Shown: positions 53,049 through 62,133 of the stretch, in pieces
Layout of the letters: each line of letters starts with the position of its first letter
Numbering within the stretch: the stretch's first letter is position 1
Assembly (NCBI RefSeq): GCF_003253735.1
Contig: NZ_QKYW01000006.1
Coordinates: 124,001-188,000, forward strand
Source: Pseudomonas sp. URMO17WK12:I2
GTDB taxonomy: Bacteria > Pseudomonadota > Gammaproteobacteria > Pseudomonadales > Pseudomonadaceae
DNA: 64,000 nt
Direction of reading: 5' to 3'
The notes under the pieces: generated by a model
Told to the model about the DNA's origin: nothing
Databases searched by the model: none
Seen by the model: only the letters and a program-made list of their open reading frames with translations
Translations under genes and position numbers: made by a program

Positions 53049-53837
53049 ATGGAACATGATGATTCTAAGGATGTTGACCTCGAGTCGACCCTGAAAAGTA
53101 ATGCCCGCCAACTGGTCGATAGCCTCGAACAAGGCAACTTTGGCGAAGCCGTACAGCTGATCAATGAATTGAACAAGGCGCGCGACCGGGGGCTTTATCT
53201 CGAAGTCGGCAAGCTCACCCGTGAGCTGCACAATGCGATTGTCAATTTTCAGCTCGACCCCCGGGTTCCCCACGCCAATGAAGTCTCGCAGATCGCCGAC
53301 GCGACCGAGCGCCTGAACTACGTGGTGACCATGACCGAGCGTGCGGCCAACCGCACCATGGACCTGGTCGAGCAGAGTGCGCCGCTGGTCAACGATCTGA
53401 GCAGTGAGGCCGATTCGCTCGCCGAGGATTGGGGCCGCTTCATGCGTCGCGAAATGAGCGCCGAAGCGTTCCGTGAGCTTGCCAAGCGCATCGAGCTGTT
53501 TCTGGCGCGCAGCCAGCGCGACACCGGCAAGTTGTCGGGGCATCTCAACGACATTCTGCTGGCGCAGGATTACCAGGACCTGACCGGTCAGGTGATCAAA
53601 CGCGTCACGCAGTTGGTGACCGAAGTCGAGAGCAATCTCCTGAAGCTGGTGTTGATGGCCAGTCAGGTCGATCGCTTCGCGGGTATCGATCACAATCACG
53701 AAGAGCTGCGTGCCGAGCAGAACAAAGAAAAAAATCCGTCCCGCGGTGAAGGTCCGCAGATTCATGCCGATAAGCGTGATGATGTCGCCTCGAACCAAGA
53801 CGACGTCGACGATTTGCTGTCCAGTCTGGGTTTTTAG
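53049..53837 (+). CDS. cheZ: CheY phosphatase CheZ
   Basis: A 262-residue helical protein that dephosphorylates CheY. The long four-helix bundle carries the catalytic glutamine in ILLAQDYQDLTGQVIKRV. The last residues QDDVDDLLSSLGF form the C-terminal peptide that binds CheY. It lies 18 bases after cheY and 11 before cheA. Confidence 0.95.
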   Translation: MEHDDSKDVDLESTLKSNARQLVDSLEQGNFGEAVQLINELNKARDRGLYLEVGKLTRELHNAIVNFQLDPRVPHANEVSQIADATERLNYVVTMTERAANRTMDLVEQSAPLVNDLSSEADSLAEDWGRFMRREMSAEAFRELAKRIELFLARSQRDTGKLSGHLNDILLAQDYQDLTGQVIKRVTQLVTEVESNLLKLVLMASQVDRFAGIDHNHEELRAEQNKEKNPSRGEGPQIHADKRDDVASNQDDVDDLLSSLGF

Positions 53838-53848
53838 GAGCACGTCAT

Positions 53849-56110
53849 ATGAGCTTCGGCGCCGATGAAGAAATCCTCCAGGATTTCCTGGTAGAGGCCG
53901 GCGAAATTCTCGAGCAATTGTCCGAGCAGTTGGTGGAGCTGGAAAGCCGCCCGGATGATATGAACCTGCTCAATGCGATTTTCCGAGGGTTTCACACGGT
54001 AAAAGGCGGTGCCGGCTTCCTGCAGCTCAATGAGCTGGTGGAGTGCTGCCATATTGCCGAGAACGTGTTCGACATCCTGCGCAAGGGTGAGCGTCGTGTG
54101 GACGCCGAACTGATGGACGTGGTGCTCGAAGCACTGGACGCCGTCAACGGCATGTTCACCGAAGTGCGTGAACGCGTGGAACTGACGCCAGCCTCGCCAG
54201 CGCTGCTGGCAGCCCTGGCGCGTCTGGCCGAGCCGGGTGGCGCCGAGCCGCAAGCTGCGCCTGTAGCGCTGGCCGAGCCGGAACCTGTGGCTGCAGAACC
54301 CGTGGCGGCAGCGGTCGAGCCTTCAGCAGATATCTCTGACAGCGAATTCGAGCAATTGCTCGATGCCCTGGGCGACGAAACACCTGCGCCGGCCAATACC
54401 TCGGCTGACGAAATCACCGATGACGAGTTCGAGTCATTGCTCGACCAGCTGCATGGCAAGGGTCAGTTCGCTGCGCCGACTGCTACAGCAGTGGCAACGC
54501 CGCCGGCTCAGGAGCCCGTGGCTGCGCCAGCCCAGGGCGATGAGATCACCGACGACGAATTCGAAGCGCTGCTCGATCAACTGCATGGCAAAGGTCAGTT
54601 CGTCGCGCCTGCCGTCACGCCGGCTGCGGCAGCAGCGGTGGAGCCCGCACCTGCGGCAACACCGGGCGATAATATTACCGACGACGAATTCGAAGCGCTG
54701 CTCGATCAGCTGCATGGCAAAGGCCAGTTCGTTGCGCCTGCCGTAGCAGCGGCCGCTGCACCGGCTGCCAAGCCGGCTGCTGCAGAGCCTGCCAAGGCTG
54801 CGGCGCCTGCTGCCAAGGCTGAACCGGCCAAGGCGGCACCTGCAGCCAAGCCCGAGCCAAGCAAGGCAGCTCCCGCAGCCGTCAAGGCAGAGGCCAGCAA
54901 GCCCGCGCCTGCACCGGCAGCGGCCGCCGCGCCGGCCAGCGAGGCGGAAACCACGGTTCGCGTCGATACCGCTCGCCTGGACGAGATCATGAACATGGTT
55001 GGTGAGCTGGTGCTGGTGCGTAACCGCCTGGTACGCCTGGGGCTCAACAGTGGCGACGAGGCCATGTCCAAGGCGGTGTCGAACCTCGACGTGGTTACGG
55101 CCGATCTGCAGACCTCGGTCATGAAGACCCGCATGCAGCCGATCAAGAAGGTCTTCGGGCGCTTCCCGCGCTTGGTTCGTGACCTGGCTCGTCAGCTCAA
55201 GAAAGAGATCAACCTCGAACTGGTCGGTGAAGAAACCGACCTGGACAAGAACCTGGTCGAGGCCCTGGCCGATCCGCTGGTGCACTTGGTGCGTAACGCC
55301 GTCGACCACGGTGTGGAAAGCCCTGATGAGCGCGAGGCGGCCGGCAAGTCGCGTACCGGGCGCGTGGTGCTGTCCGCCGAGCAGGAAGGCGACCACATCC
55401 TGCTGATGATCACCGATGACGGCAAGGGCATGGACGCCGACGTACTGCGCAGCAAGGCCGTGGAAAAGGGCCTGCTGGACAAGGACGCCGCCGATCGCCT
55501 GACCGATCTGGAATGCTACAACCTGATCTTCGCACCGGGCTTCTCGACCAAGACCGAGATTTCCGACGTATCCGGCCGCGGCGTCGGCATGGACGTGGTG
55601 AAGACCAAGATTTCCCAGCTCAACGGCACGGTCAACGTGTTCTCGCAGAAGGGCCAGGGCTCGAAGATCGTCATCAAGGTACCGCTGACCCTGGCGATCA
55701 TGCCGACGCTGATGGTGATGCTGGGCAACCAGGCATTCGCCTTCCCGCTGGTCAACGTGAACGAGATCTTCCACCTCGACCTGTCGCGTACCAATGTGGT
55801 CGATGGCCAGGAAGTGGTGATCGTGCGCGACAAGGCGCTACCGCTGTTCTACCTCAAGCGCTGGCTGGTCAGCAAAGCTGCCCATGTGGAGCAGGGCGAA
55901 GGACATGTGGTGATTCTCACCGTGGGCAATCAGCGTATCGGCTTCGTGGTCGACCAGCTGGTCGGCCAGGAAGAGGTGGTGATCAAGCCACTGGGCAAGA
56001 TGCTGCAGGGCACGCCCGGCATGTCCGGCGCGACCATCACCGGTGATGGCCGCATTGCGCTGATTCTCGATGTACCGAGCATGCTCAAGCGCTACGCACG
56101 GCGTCTCTGA
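53849..56110 (+). CDS. cheA: chemotaxis histidine kinase CheA
   Basis: A 753-residue kinase. P1: phosphohistidine His49 in FRGFHTVKGGAGFL. A linker of about 220 Ala/Pro-rich residues contains three near-identical ITDDEFEALLDQLHGKGQF motifs and a degenerate fourth. P3 dimerisation: LDEIMNMVGELVLVRNRL. P4 ATPase: VRNAVDHGVE, ITDDGKGMD, GRGVGMDVV. P5 CheW-like domain at the C-terminus (VVIKPLGKMLQGTPGMSGAT). It should phosphorylate CheY and CheB under receptor control. Confidence 0.96.
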   Translation: MSFGADEEILQDFLVEAGEILEQLSEQLVELESRPDDMNLLNAIFRGFHTVKGGAGFLQLNELVECCHIAENVFDILRKGERRVDAELMDVVLEALDAVNGMFTEVRERVELTPASPALLAALARLAEPGGAEPQAAPVALAEPEPVAAEPVAAAVEPSADISDSEFEQLLDALGDETPAPANTSADEITDDEFESLLDQLHGKGQFAAPTATAVATPPAQEPVAAPAQGDEITDDEFEALLDQLHGKGQFVAPAVTPAAAAAVEPAPAATPGDNITDDEFEALLDQLHGKGQFVAPAVAAAAAPAAKPAAAEPAKAAAPAAKAEPAKAAPAAKPEPSKAAPAAVKAEASKPAPAPAAAAAPASEAETTVRVDTARLDEIMNMVGELVLVRNRLVRLGLNSGDEAMSKAVSNLDVVTADLQTSVMKTRMQPIKKVFGRFPRLVRDLARQLKKEINLELVGEETDLDKNLVEALADPLVHLVRNAVDHGVESPDEREAAGKSRTGRVVLSAEQEGDHILLMITDDGKGMDADVLRSKAVEKGLLDKDAADRLTDLECYNLIFAPGFSTKTEISDVSGRGVGMDVVKTKISQLNGTVNVFSQKGQGSKIVIKVPLTLAIMPTLMVMLGNQAFAFPLVNVNEIFHLDLSRTNVVDGQEVVIVRDKALPLFYLKRWLVSKAAHVEQGEGHVVILTVGNQRIGFVVDQLVGQEEVVIKPLGKMLQGTPGMSGATITGDGRIALILDVPSMLKRYARRL
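54339..54742 (+). repeat. repeated DDEFEALLDQLHGKGQF motif in cheA
   Basis: Three copies coding (I)TDDEFE[SA]LLDQLHGKGQF at about 54404-54477, 54538-54610 and 54667-54742, each followed by an Ala/Pro/Val linker, and a weaker SDSEFEQLLDAL at 54339-54376. Copies two and three are almost identical in DNA sequence. Each motif could form a short amphipathic helix for binding CheY or another partner. Confidence 0.8.
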
Positions 56111-56152
56111 TCGTCCGCGGCACGGTGACGGCCGTGCCGCTTAGGAGTGTTT

Positions 56153-57277
56153 ATGGTTGTCAAGGTACTGGTAGTCGATGACTCCGGTTTTTTCCGGCGC
56201 AGAGTTTCGGAGATTCTCTCCTCGGACCCCAACATCACCGTGGTCGGTACGGCCACCAACGGACGTGAGGCCATCGATCAGGCTCTGGCATTGAAGCCGG
56301 ACGTGATCACCATGGATTACGAGATGCCGCTCATGGATGGCATCACCTCCGTGCGCAACATCATGCAGCGCTGCCCCACGCCGGTTCTGATGTTCTCCTC
56401 GCTCACCCACGAAGGCGCCCGGGTCACCCTGGATGCGCTGGATGCCGGTGCGGTGGACTTTCTGCCGAAGAACTTCGAAGACATCTCGCGCAACCCGGAG
56501 AAGGTCAAGCAGTTGCTGTGCGAGAAGGTCCACAGCATCTCGCGCAGCAACCGCCGGGGGTTCGGCACGGCGTCCCTGACGCCGCCTGCCGGCGGTAGTT
56601 CGAGCCGACCGGCCAGCGCCCCGAGCACGCCCGTACCGGCGGCACGGTCGCAGCCAAGCGTCAGCCAACCTCCGGTCGAGCGGCATGCTGCTCCCAGTGC
56701 GACGCCCAAGCGCAAGGCCTACAAGCTGGTAGCGATCGGCACCTCGACGGGCGGCCCGGTTGCCCTGCAGCGCGTGCTGACACAGCTGCCAGCCAATTTT
56801 CCGACGCCCATCGTGCTGATCCAGCATATGCCGGCAGCCTTCACCAAGGCCTTCGCCGAGCGCCTGGACAAACTGTGCAAGATCAACGTCAAGGAAGCCG
56901 AGGACGGCGACATCCTGCGCCCCGGCCTGGCCATCCTGGCGCCGGGCGGCAAGCAGATGATGATCGACGGCCGCGGCACGATTCGCATCCTGCCCGGTGA
57001 CGAGCGTCTGAACTACAAGCCCTGCGTGGACATCACCTTCGGTTCGGCGGCCAAGTCGTACAACGACAAGGTACTGGCCGTGGTGTTGACCGGCATGGGC
57101 GCAGACGGCCGTGAGGGTGCGCGTCTGCTCAAGCAGGGCGGCAGCCAGATCTGGGCTCAGGATGAAGCCAGCTGCGTGATCTACGGCATGCCCATGGCCA
57201 TCGTCAAGGCCAACCTGGCTGACGCGGTCTATCCCCTCGATGATATCGGTCGCCATCTGGTCGAGGCCTGCCTCTGA
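56153..57277 (+). CDS. cheB: chemotaxis methylesterase CheB
   Basis: A 374-residue protein that demethylates and deamidates receptor glutamates. The N-terminal receiver has Asp55 in [13 protein letters not shown] Ser/Pro/Ala-rich linker follows (about 145-190), then the esterase domain with Ser in [12 protein letters not shown], His in [13 protein letters not shown] and Asp in [21 protein letters not shown] lies five bases before ATG 56153. Its stop overlaps the motC start. Confidence 0.95.
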   Translation: MVVKVLVVDDSGFFRRRVSEILSSDPNITVVGTATNGREAIDQALALKPDVITMDYEMPLMDGITSVRNIMQRCPTPVLMFSSLTHEGARVTLDALDAGAVDFLPKNFEDISRNPEKVKQLLCEKVHSISRSNRRGFGTASLTPPAGGSSSRPASAPSTPVPAARSQPSVSQPPVERHAAPSATPKRKAYKLVAIGTSTGGPVALQRVLTQLPANFPTPIVLIQHMPAAFTKAFAERLDKLCKINVKEAEDGDILRPGLAILAPGGKQMMIDGRGTIRILPGDERLNYKPCVDITFGSAAKSYNDKVLAVVLTGMGADGREGARLLKQGGSQIWAQDEASCVIYGMPMAIVKANLADAVYPLDDIGRHLVEACL

Positions 57278-58017
57278 TGGATGTGCTGAGCCTGATCGGC
57301 GTCATTCTGGCGTTCGTCGCGATTCTTGGCGGCAATTACCTGGAAGGCGGTCATGTCTCGGCACTGCTCAACGGCCCGGCGGCGCTGATCGTGATCGGCG
57401 GCACTCTGGGTGCGGCGTTGCTGCAGACGCCCGTGGCGGTGTTCAAGCGCGCGGTGAGCATCCTGCGCTGGATTTTCGTGCCGCCGCAGATCGACCTGCC
57501 AGGCGGTATCGACCGCGTGGTGAACTGGAGCATGACCGCGCGCAAGGAAGGCCTGCTGGGTCTGGAGGCGGTCGCCGATGGCGAGCCCGACGCCTATGCT
57601 CGCAAGGGTCTGCAACTGCTGGTCGACGGCGCCGAGCCGGAAGCCATTCGCAGCATTCTCGAGGTGGATCTCTACACCCAGGAAAGCCGTGACATCCAGG
57701 CCGCCAAGTTCTTCGAATGCATGGGCGGCTACGCACCGACCATCGGCATCATCGGCGCGGTCATGGGGCTGATCCACGTGATGGGCAACCTGGCCGACCC
57801 CAGCCTGCTCGGTAGCGGTATTGCCGTGGCGTTCGTCGCCACCATCTACGGCGTGGCCATCGCCAACCTGCTGCTGCTGCCGATCGGCAACAAGCTGAAA
57901 TCAGTGGCCCTGCGCCAGTCGGCGTACCGGGAGATGCTCCTGGAAGGCATCCTGTCCATTGGCGAGGGCGAAAACCCGCGGTCCATCGAGCTGAAGCTGC
58001 AAGGCTTCATGAGCTGA
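57277..58017 (+). CDS. motC: flagellar stator protein MotC
   Basis: A 246-residue MotA-type stator subunit with four membrane helices and the large cytoplasmic loop carrying charged residues for FliG contact. Marker sequences are LNGPAALIVIGGTLGAALLQ, GGYAPTIGIIGAVMGLIHVM and AVAFVATIYGVAIANLLLLP. Pseudomonads have two stator sets; MotC-MotD is the one encoded in the che cluster. It is three bases from motD. Confidence 0.94.
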   Translation: MDVLSLIGVILAFVAILGGNYLEGGHVSALLNGPAALIVIGGTLGAALLQTPVAVFKRAVSILRWIFVPPQIDLPGGIDRVVNWSMTARKEGLLGLEAVADGEPDAYARKGLQLLVDGAEPEAIRSILEVDLYTQESRDIQAAKFFECMGGYAPTIGIIGAVMGLIHVMGNLADPSLLGSGIAVAFVATIYGVAIANLLLLPIGNKLKSVALRQSAYREMLLEGILSIGEGENPRSIELKLQGFMS

Positions 58018-58019
58018 TC

Positions 58020-58904
58020 ATGGCCCGCCGACGCCACCACGAAGAACACGAGAACCACGAGCGCTGGCTGGTTTCCTACGCCGATTTCATCACCCTGCTG
58101 TTCGCCTTCTTCGTGGTGATGTATTCGATTTCCTCGATCAACGAAGGCAAGTACAAGATCCTTTCGGAGAGCCTGACCGGCGTCTTCAACCAGCCGGATC
58201 GTTCGATCAAGCCCATTCCGGTTGGTGACGAGCGCCCGCGAACCACCGAGCCGGATCGTTCGATGGTCGACGAGTCGGCTTCGCAGCAGATCGCGGCGTC
58301 CACCCTGCAGAACATCGCCGACAGCATTCGCGATGCCTTCGGCGGCCTGCTGCAAAGCGATCAGCTGAAGGTGCGTGGCAATGAGCTGTGGATCGAGATC
58401 GAGTTGAGTTCCGGGCTGTTGTTTCCCAGTGGTGACGCACTGCCGAACGACGAGGCCTTCGAGATCATCGAGAAGATCGCCAAGATCCTGGCGCCTTATG
58501 GCAACCCGGTGCACGTCGAGGGGTTCACCGACAACCAGCCGATCAAGACCGCCCAGTACCCCACCAACTGGGAGCTGTCCGCAGCGCGCGCGGCCAGCAT
58601 CGTGCGCATGCTGGCCATGGATGGCGTCGATCCGTCGCGCCTGGCCGCCGTGGGTTACGGCGAGTTCCAGCCAGTGGCCGATAACGCCACGGCTGAGGGC
58701 AGGGCGCGTAACCGCCGGGTGGTGCTGGTGGTCTCGCGCAATCTCGATGTACGGCGTAGTGTGAGTGGTGTGGGAAGCGCCAATGCGCAGCCTGATGCAG
58801 CGCTGCAACGCGCTGGCACGCAACCTGCTACAGGGCCTGCAGCGCCGGCGTCCGCCAACGATGCCGTCAATTCCCCGTCGCCAGTCCCTGAAATGGACAA
58901 GTAG
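58020..58904 (+). CDS. motD: flagellar stator protein MotD
   Basis: A 294-residue MotB-type stator subunit. A short basic N-terminus precedes one membrane helix with the proton-binding aspartate (WLVSYADFITLLFAFFVVMY), a plug/linker and an OmpA-like peptidoglycan-binding domain (VHVEGFTDNQPIKT, WELSAARAASIVRMLA, GRARNRRVVLV). An unstructured Ala/Pro tail closes it. It partners MotC. Confidence 0.95.
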   Translation: MARRRHHEEHENHERWLVSYADFITLLFAFFVVMYSISSINEGKYKILSESLTGVFNQPDRSIKPIPVGDERPRTTEPDRSMVDESASQQIAASTLQNIADSIRDAFGGLLQSDQLKVRGNELWIEIELSSGLLFPSGDALPNDEAFEIIEKIAKILAPYGNPVHVEGFTDNQPIKTAQYPTNWELSAARAASIVRMLAMDGVDPSRLAAVGYGEFQPVADNATAEGRARNRRVVLVVSRNLDVRRSVSGVGSANAQPDAALQRAGTQPATGPAAPASANDAVNSPSPVPEMDK

Positions 58905-58944
58905 TCTCGGCCAGGCCTAGCCTTTCCCCGGGAGGATGAAGATT

Positions 58945-59733
58945 ATGAGAGTGTGGGCTGTATCGAATCAGAAAGGCGGCGTGGGCAAGACCACTTCCAC
59001 TATCGCACTGGCGGGCCTGTTGGCCGATGCCGGCAAGCGCGTAGTGGTGGTCGACCTCGATCCCCATGGCTCGATGACCAGCTACTTCGGTCACGACCCG
59101 GATACCCTGGAGAACAGCAATTTCGACCTGTTCCAGCATCAGGGCAACGTGCCCGAGGGCTTGCCGAAACAGCTGTTGCTGCCTACCAGCCACGAACATA
59201 TTTCCTTGTTGCCGTCGAGCACCGCGCTGGCCACCCTGGAGCGTCAGTCGCCGGGGCAGAGCGGCCTGGGCCTGGTGATTGCCAAGAGCCTGGCGCAGCT
59301 GTGGCAGGACTTCGATTATGCGCTGATCGACAGCCCGCCATTGCTCGGCGTATTGATGGTCAATGCCCTGGCCGCCAGCCAACAACTGGTGATTCCGGTG
59401 CAGACCGAGTTCCTGGCGGTCAAGGGGCTGGAGCGCATGGTCAACACCCTGCGCATGATCAATCGCTCACGCAAGCAGGCGCTGCCCTACACCATCGTGC
59501 CGACCCTGTTCGACCGCCGCACCCAGGCGTCGATGTCGACCCTGCGCCTGCTCAAGCATACTTACCCCGAGCAACTCTGGCAGGCCTACATTCCGGTCGA
59601 TACCCGTCTTCGTGACGCCAGCCGGGCAGGGCTGACGCCTTCGCAGTTCGATGGCAACAGCCGTGGCACCATCGCGTACCGTGCGCTGCTCAAGCATTTG
59701 CTGGCGCAGCAGCCCGCGTCCCAGGTGGCCTGA
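58945..59733 (+). CDS. parC: ParA-like ATPase ParC for chemotaxis array segregation
   Basis: A 262-residue ParA ATPase. Walker A NQKGGVGKTTSTIALAGLL, VVDLDPHGSMTSYFG and IDSPPLLGVLMVNAL are the nucleotide motifs. ParC places chemotaxis arrays at the cell pole and ensures inheritance at division, with ParP. ATG 58945 is chosen because GGAGG is nine bases upstream, while an ATG at 58936 abuts it. It follows motD by 40 bases. Confidence 0.92.
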   Translation: MRVWAVSNQKGGVGKTTSTIALAGLLADAGKRVVVVDLDPHGSMTSYFGHDPDTLENSNFDLFQHQGNVPEGLPKQLLLPTSHEHISLLPSSTALATLERQSPGQSGLGLVIAKSLAQLWQDFDYALIDSPPLLGVLMVNALAASQQLVIPVQTEFLAVKGLERMVNTLRMINRSRKQALPYTIVPTLFDRRTQASMSTLRLLKHTYPEQLWQAYIPVDTRLRDASRAGLTPSQFDGNSRGTIAYRALLKHLLAQQPASQVA

Positions 59734-59824
59734 TCATGGCGGTCGAATATTCTGCGCGAACCGGCTCAAGTCTGCCGCACCAGCGGCCGATAGCTCATAC
59801 AGAACTCTTCTGCAGGTTGCCTTC

Positions 59825-60655
59825 ATGAGTCGCTCCACTGCTACCGCAAATCGCCCCCAACTGGCGCTGCAGTCCTACCTCGATGGGCTGCTGCAGGACG
59901 CCTCGATAGAACTCGAGCAAACGCTCCAGGAGAGCACCCTGGACGACTTCGAGGCCGCGGTGCTCGAAGAGCAGGTGCGCGATGCGCAGCTGGCGCCGCG
60001 CGCCGAAGCGCCTGCGCTGAGCCTGGTGCAGGCGGCAACTGCTGAGGTGGTAAAAGAGCCGTTGGCCGCGGTAGCCGTACCGGCCATCGTCGAGCCGATT
60101 CCCATGCCGCTGGTTGTCGAGCCGGTCGCCGAGGTGCATCGCCCGGCGCCGCAGATTTTCCTGACCCAGCCCGACGGGCGCCCGGCGTGGGCCGAAGAGC
60201 CCTTCGAGTGCCTGTTGTTCGATGTGGCGGGCCTGACCCTTGCCGTACCGTTGGTCTGCCTGGGCTCGATTTACCCGCTGGCCGGCCAGGACCTGACACC
60301 TTTGTTTGGCCAACCGGACTGGTTTCTGGGCATACTGCCATCACAGTCCGGCAACCTGAAGGTGCTCGACACCGCGCGCTGGGTCATGCCGGATCGTTAC
60401 CGGGATGATTTCAAGCAGGGGCTGCAGTACGTGATTTCCGTACAGGGCTACGAGTGGGGATTGGCGGTTCATCAGGTCAGCCGCTCGATTCGCCTCAACC
60501 CGGATGAAATCAAATGGCGCAGCCAACGCTCTCAACGACCTTGGCTGGCCGGTACCGTGATCGAACACATGTGCGCGCTGCTGGATGTCGCCGCGTTGGC
60601 CGAACTGATCGCCAGCGGTGCCGCCAAGCGCATGCACAACGGACAGATACACTGA
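59825..60655 (+). CDS. parP: CheW-like array protein ParP
   Basis: A 276-residue protein. The N-terminal half is a low-complexity stretch starting with a helix (QLALQSYLDGLLQDAS). The C-terminal half is a CheW-like domain (about 165-270; FECLLFDVAGLTLAVPLVCL, GNLKVLDTARWVM, WGLAVHQVSRSI). Such ParP proteins bind CheA and MCPs and stabilise polar arrays through ParC. ATG 59825 starts the conserved MSRSTATANRP. Ninety-one bases separate it from parC. Confidence 0.88.
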   Translation: MSRSTATANRPQLALQSYLDGLLQDASIELEQTLQESTLDDFEAAVLEEQVRDAQLAPRAEAPALSLVQAATAEVVKEPLAAVAVPAIVEPIPMPLVVEPVAEVHRPAPQIFLTQPDGRPAWAEEPFECLLFDVAGLTLAVPLVCLGSIYPLAGQDLTPLFGQPDWFLGILPSQSGNLKVLDTARWVMPDRYRDDFKQGLQYVISVQGYEWGLAVHQVSRSIRLNPDEIKWRSQRSQRPWLAGTVIEHMCALLDVAALAELIASGAAKRMHNGQIH

Positions 60656-60742
60656 TAATGTTCGTACGCGCTACAGCGTGCGATCACCTGAATAGCGGGA
60701 CTCCCGCGCACCGCAACGCGCGGTCAATGACGAGGCTAGGCC

Positions 60743-61222
60743 ATGAAGAAAAGCTCTGCACAAGGCGCTGAAGATCCGATCCTGCAGTGGGTCACGTTCC
60801 GTCTGGATAACGAAACCTACGGCATCAACGTGATGCAGGTGCAGGAAGTGCTGCGTTACACCGAGATCGCCCCGGTACCGGGCGCGCCGAGCTACGTGCT
60901 GGGGATCATCAACCTGCGCGGCAACGTGGTCACCGTGATCGATACGCGCCAGCGTTTCGGCCTGGATTCGTCTGACGTTACCGACAACACCCGTATCGTC
61001 ATCATCGAGGCTGACAAGCAGGTTGTAGGTATTCTGGTCGATAGCGTCGCCGAAGTGGTTTACCTGCGTCAGTCCGAAGTGGAAACCGCACCGAACGTGG
61101 GTAACGACGAGTCGGCCAAGTTCATCCAGGGCGTGTGCAACAAGAACGGCGAACTGCTGATTCTGGTCGAGCTGGACAAGATGATGAGCGAGGAGGAGTG
61201 GTCCGAGCTGGAGAGCATCTGA
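60743..61222 (+). CDS. cheW: chemotaxis adaptor CheW
   Basis: A 159-residue CheW. Two SH3-like lobes with the conserved YGINVMQVQEVLRYTEIAPV, PSYVLGIINLRGNVVTVIDT and VGILVDSVAEVVYL. It links CheA to receptors. It sits 87 bases after parP and one base before the next gene. Confidence 0.96.
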   Translation: MKKSSAQGAEDPILQWVTFRLDNETYGINVMQVQEVLRYTEIAPVPGAPSYVLGIINLRGNVVTVIDTRQRFGLDSSDVTDNTRIVIIEADKQVVGILVDSVAEVVYLRQSEVETAPNVGNDESAKFIQGVCNKNGELLILVELDKMMSEEEWSELESI

Positions 61223-61223
61223 C

Positions 61224-61622
61224 GTGCTCGAAGCTGCTCTGATCGTTCTTGCACTGGTCTGTGCCGGGTTGGTGGGCACCTGCGTGTGGCTCGCAGGGCG
61301 TCTGCGTCTGGCCAGCCAGTTGCAGGCCGAGCGCGATGCCCAGCGCGACCTGCGCATCCGCGAACTGGGCAAGCGCCTGGATACCTACCTGACCGGTAGT
61401 ATCCGCATGGGCGAAGAATTGCACGAGCTGCGCCGCACCGTGGCGCCGTTGCCGGACAAACTGACCCAGATCGAGCAGCGCGACCCCACCAGCCTGTCGT
61501 TCACTCAGGCTGCGCGGCTGGTCGGCATGGGCGCCAGCGCCGATGACCTCACCCAGTCCTGCGGCCTCAGCAAGGCCGAAGCGGAACTGGTCGCCAAGCT
61601 GCATCAGGCGCGCCGCTCCTAA
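61224..61622 (+). CDS. DUF2802 membrane protein
   Basis: A 132-residue protein with a single N-terminal membrane helix (ALIVLALVCAGLVGTCVWLA), a helical coiled-coil middle (LQAERDAQRDLRIRELGKRL) and a C-terminal DUF2802 region (SLSFTQAARLVGMGASADDLTQSCGLSKAEAELV), which looks like a helix-turn-helix-type bundle. It starts with GTG one base after the cheW stop. Its position at the end of the chemotaxis operon suggests a link to chemotaxis or motility; the function is unknown. Confidence 0.82.
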   Translation: MLEAALIVLALVCAGLVGTCVWLAGRLRLASQLQAERDAQRDLRIRELGKRLDTYLTGSIRMGEELHELRRTVAPLPDKLTQIEQRDPTSLSFTQAARLVGMGASADDLTQSCGLSKAEAELVAKLHQARRS

Positions 61623-61741
61623 GCATCATTTTCATCCCTTCGAATTTCGTTCCTGGGTATCGCGTCGCCCCACCCCAGGCGATGTCCAGTGCTTCAGATA
61701 GCCTGACCAATGCAGTTCCTTTGCAGACGTGTTGCGTACCC

Positions 61742-61773
61742 GTAGCCCGGTGTTGAGCGAAGCGATACCTGGG
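61742..61773. repeat. half copy of the GAGCGAAGCGAT repeat
   Basis: GTAGCCCGGTGTTGAGCGAA and the following GCGATACCTGGG match the left arm of the palindrome at 12868-12934 with a few changes; the mirror arm is missing. It lies between the convergent DUF2802 and flhB-like genes. Confidence 0.6.
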
Positions 61774-61791
61774 ATAGCGTCGGCTGGTGAT

Positions 61792-62133
61792 CTAATTCTT
61801 ACGGTTTTTGCCAGCGGGGCCTTCGAGCATCAGCGGCCCCTCCTTGGGCTTGCCGCGCGGGTCGAAGCCGGCCGGGAACTTGCCCTTCAGGTACCAGGCG
61901 AACGCGATGATCTCGGCGATGCAGCGGTACAACTGCTCGGGAATCGCCTCGCCCAGTTCCAGGCGCGCGAGCAGGCGCACCAGTTCGGCGTTTTCGTAGA
62001 TCGGCACGTCGTGAGCGCGGGCGATGGCCAGTATGGCTTCGGCCAGTTCATCGTCGCCCTTGGCGCTGAGGTTGGGCGCATTCTGGCCGTCGTAGGTGAG
62101 GGCGATGGCCTGGCGGATGGGCTTATTGCTCAT
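61792..62133 (-). CDS. FlhB C-terminal-domain homologue
   Basis: A 113-residue protein corresponding only to the cytoplasmic domain of FlhB/YscU, without membrane helices: AIALTYDGQNAPNLSAKGDD, ENAELVRLLARLELGEAIPE and AEIIAFAWYL. The self-cleaving NPTH is not present; the fragment begins where the cleaved C-peptide begins. Related stand-alone proteins can replace the FlhB C-peptide in some bacteria. Its ATG overlaps the stop of the FliK-like gene (ATGA), so the two are co-translated. Confidence 0.88.
   Translation of the reverse strand: MSNKPIRQAIALTYDGQNAPNLSAKGDDELAEAILAIARAHDVPIYENAELVRLLARLELGEAIPEQLYRCIAEIIAFAWYLKGKFPAGFDPRGKPKEGPLMLEGPAGKNRKN

Noticed and set aside
54339..54742. Repeat block considered as a CRISPR-like or minisatellite array
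   Set aside because: Repeats are in frame, code a conserved peptide and lie inside cheA; spacers are Ala/Pro linkers of similar composition.
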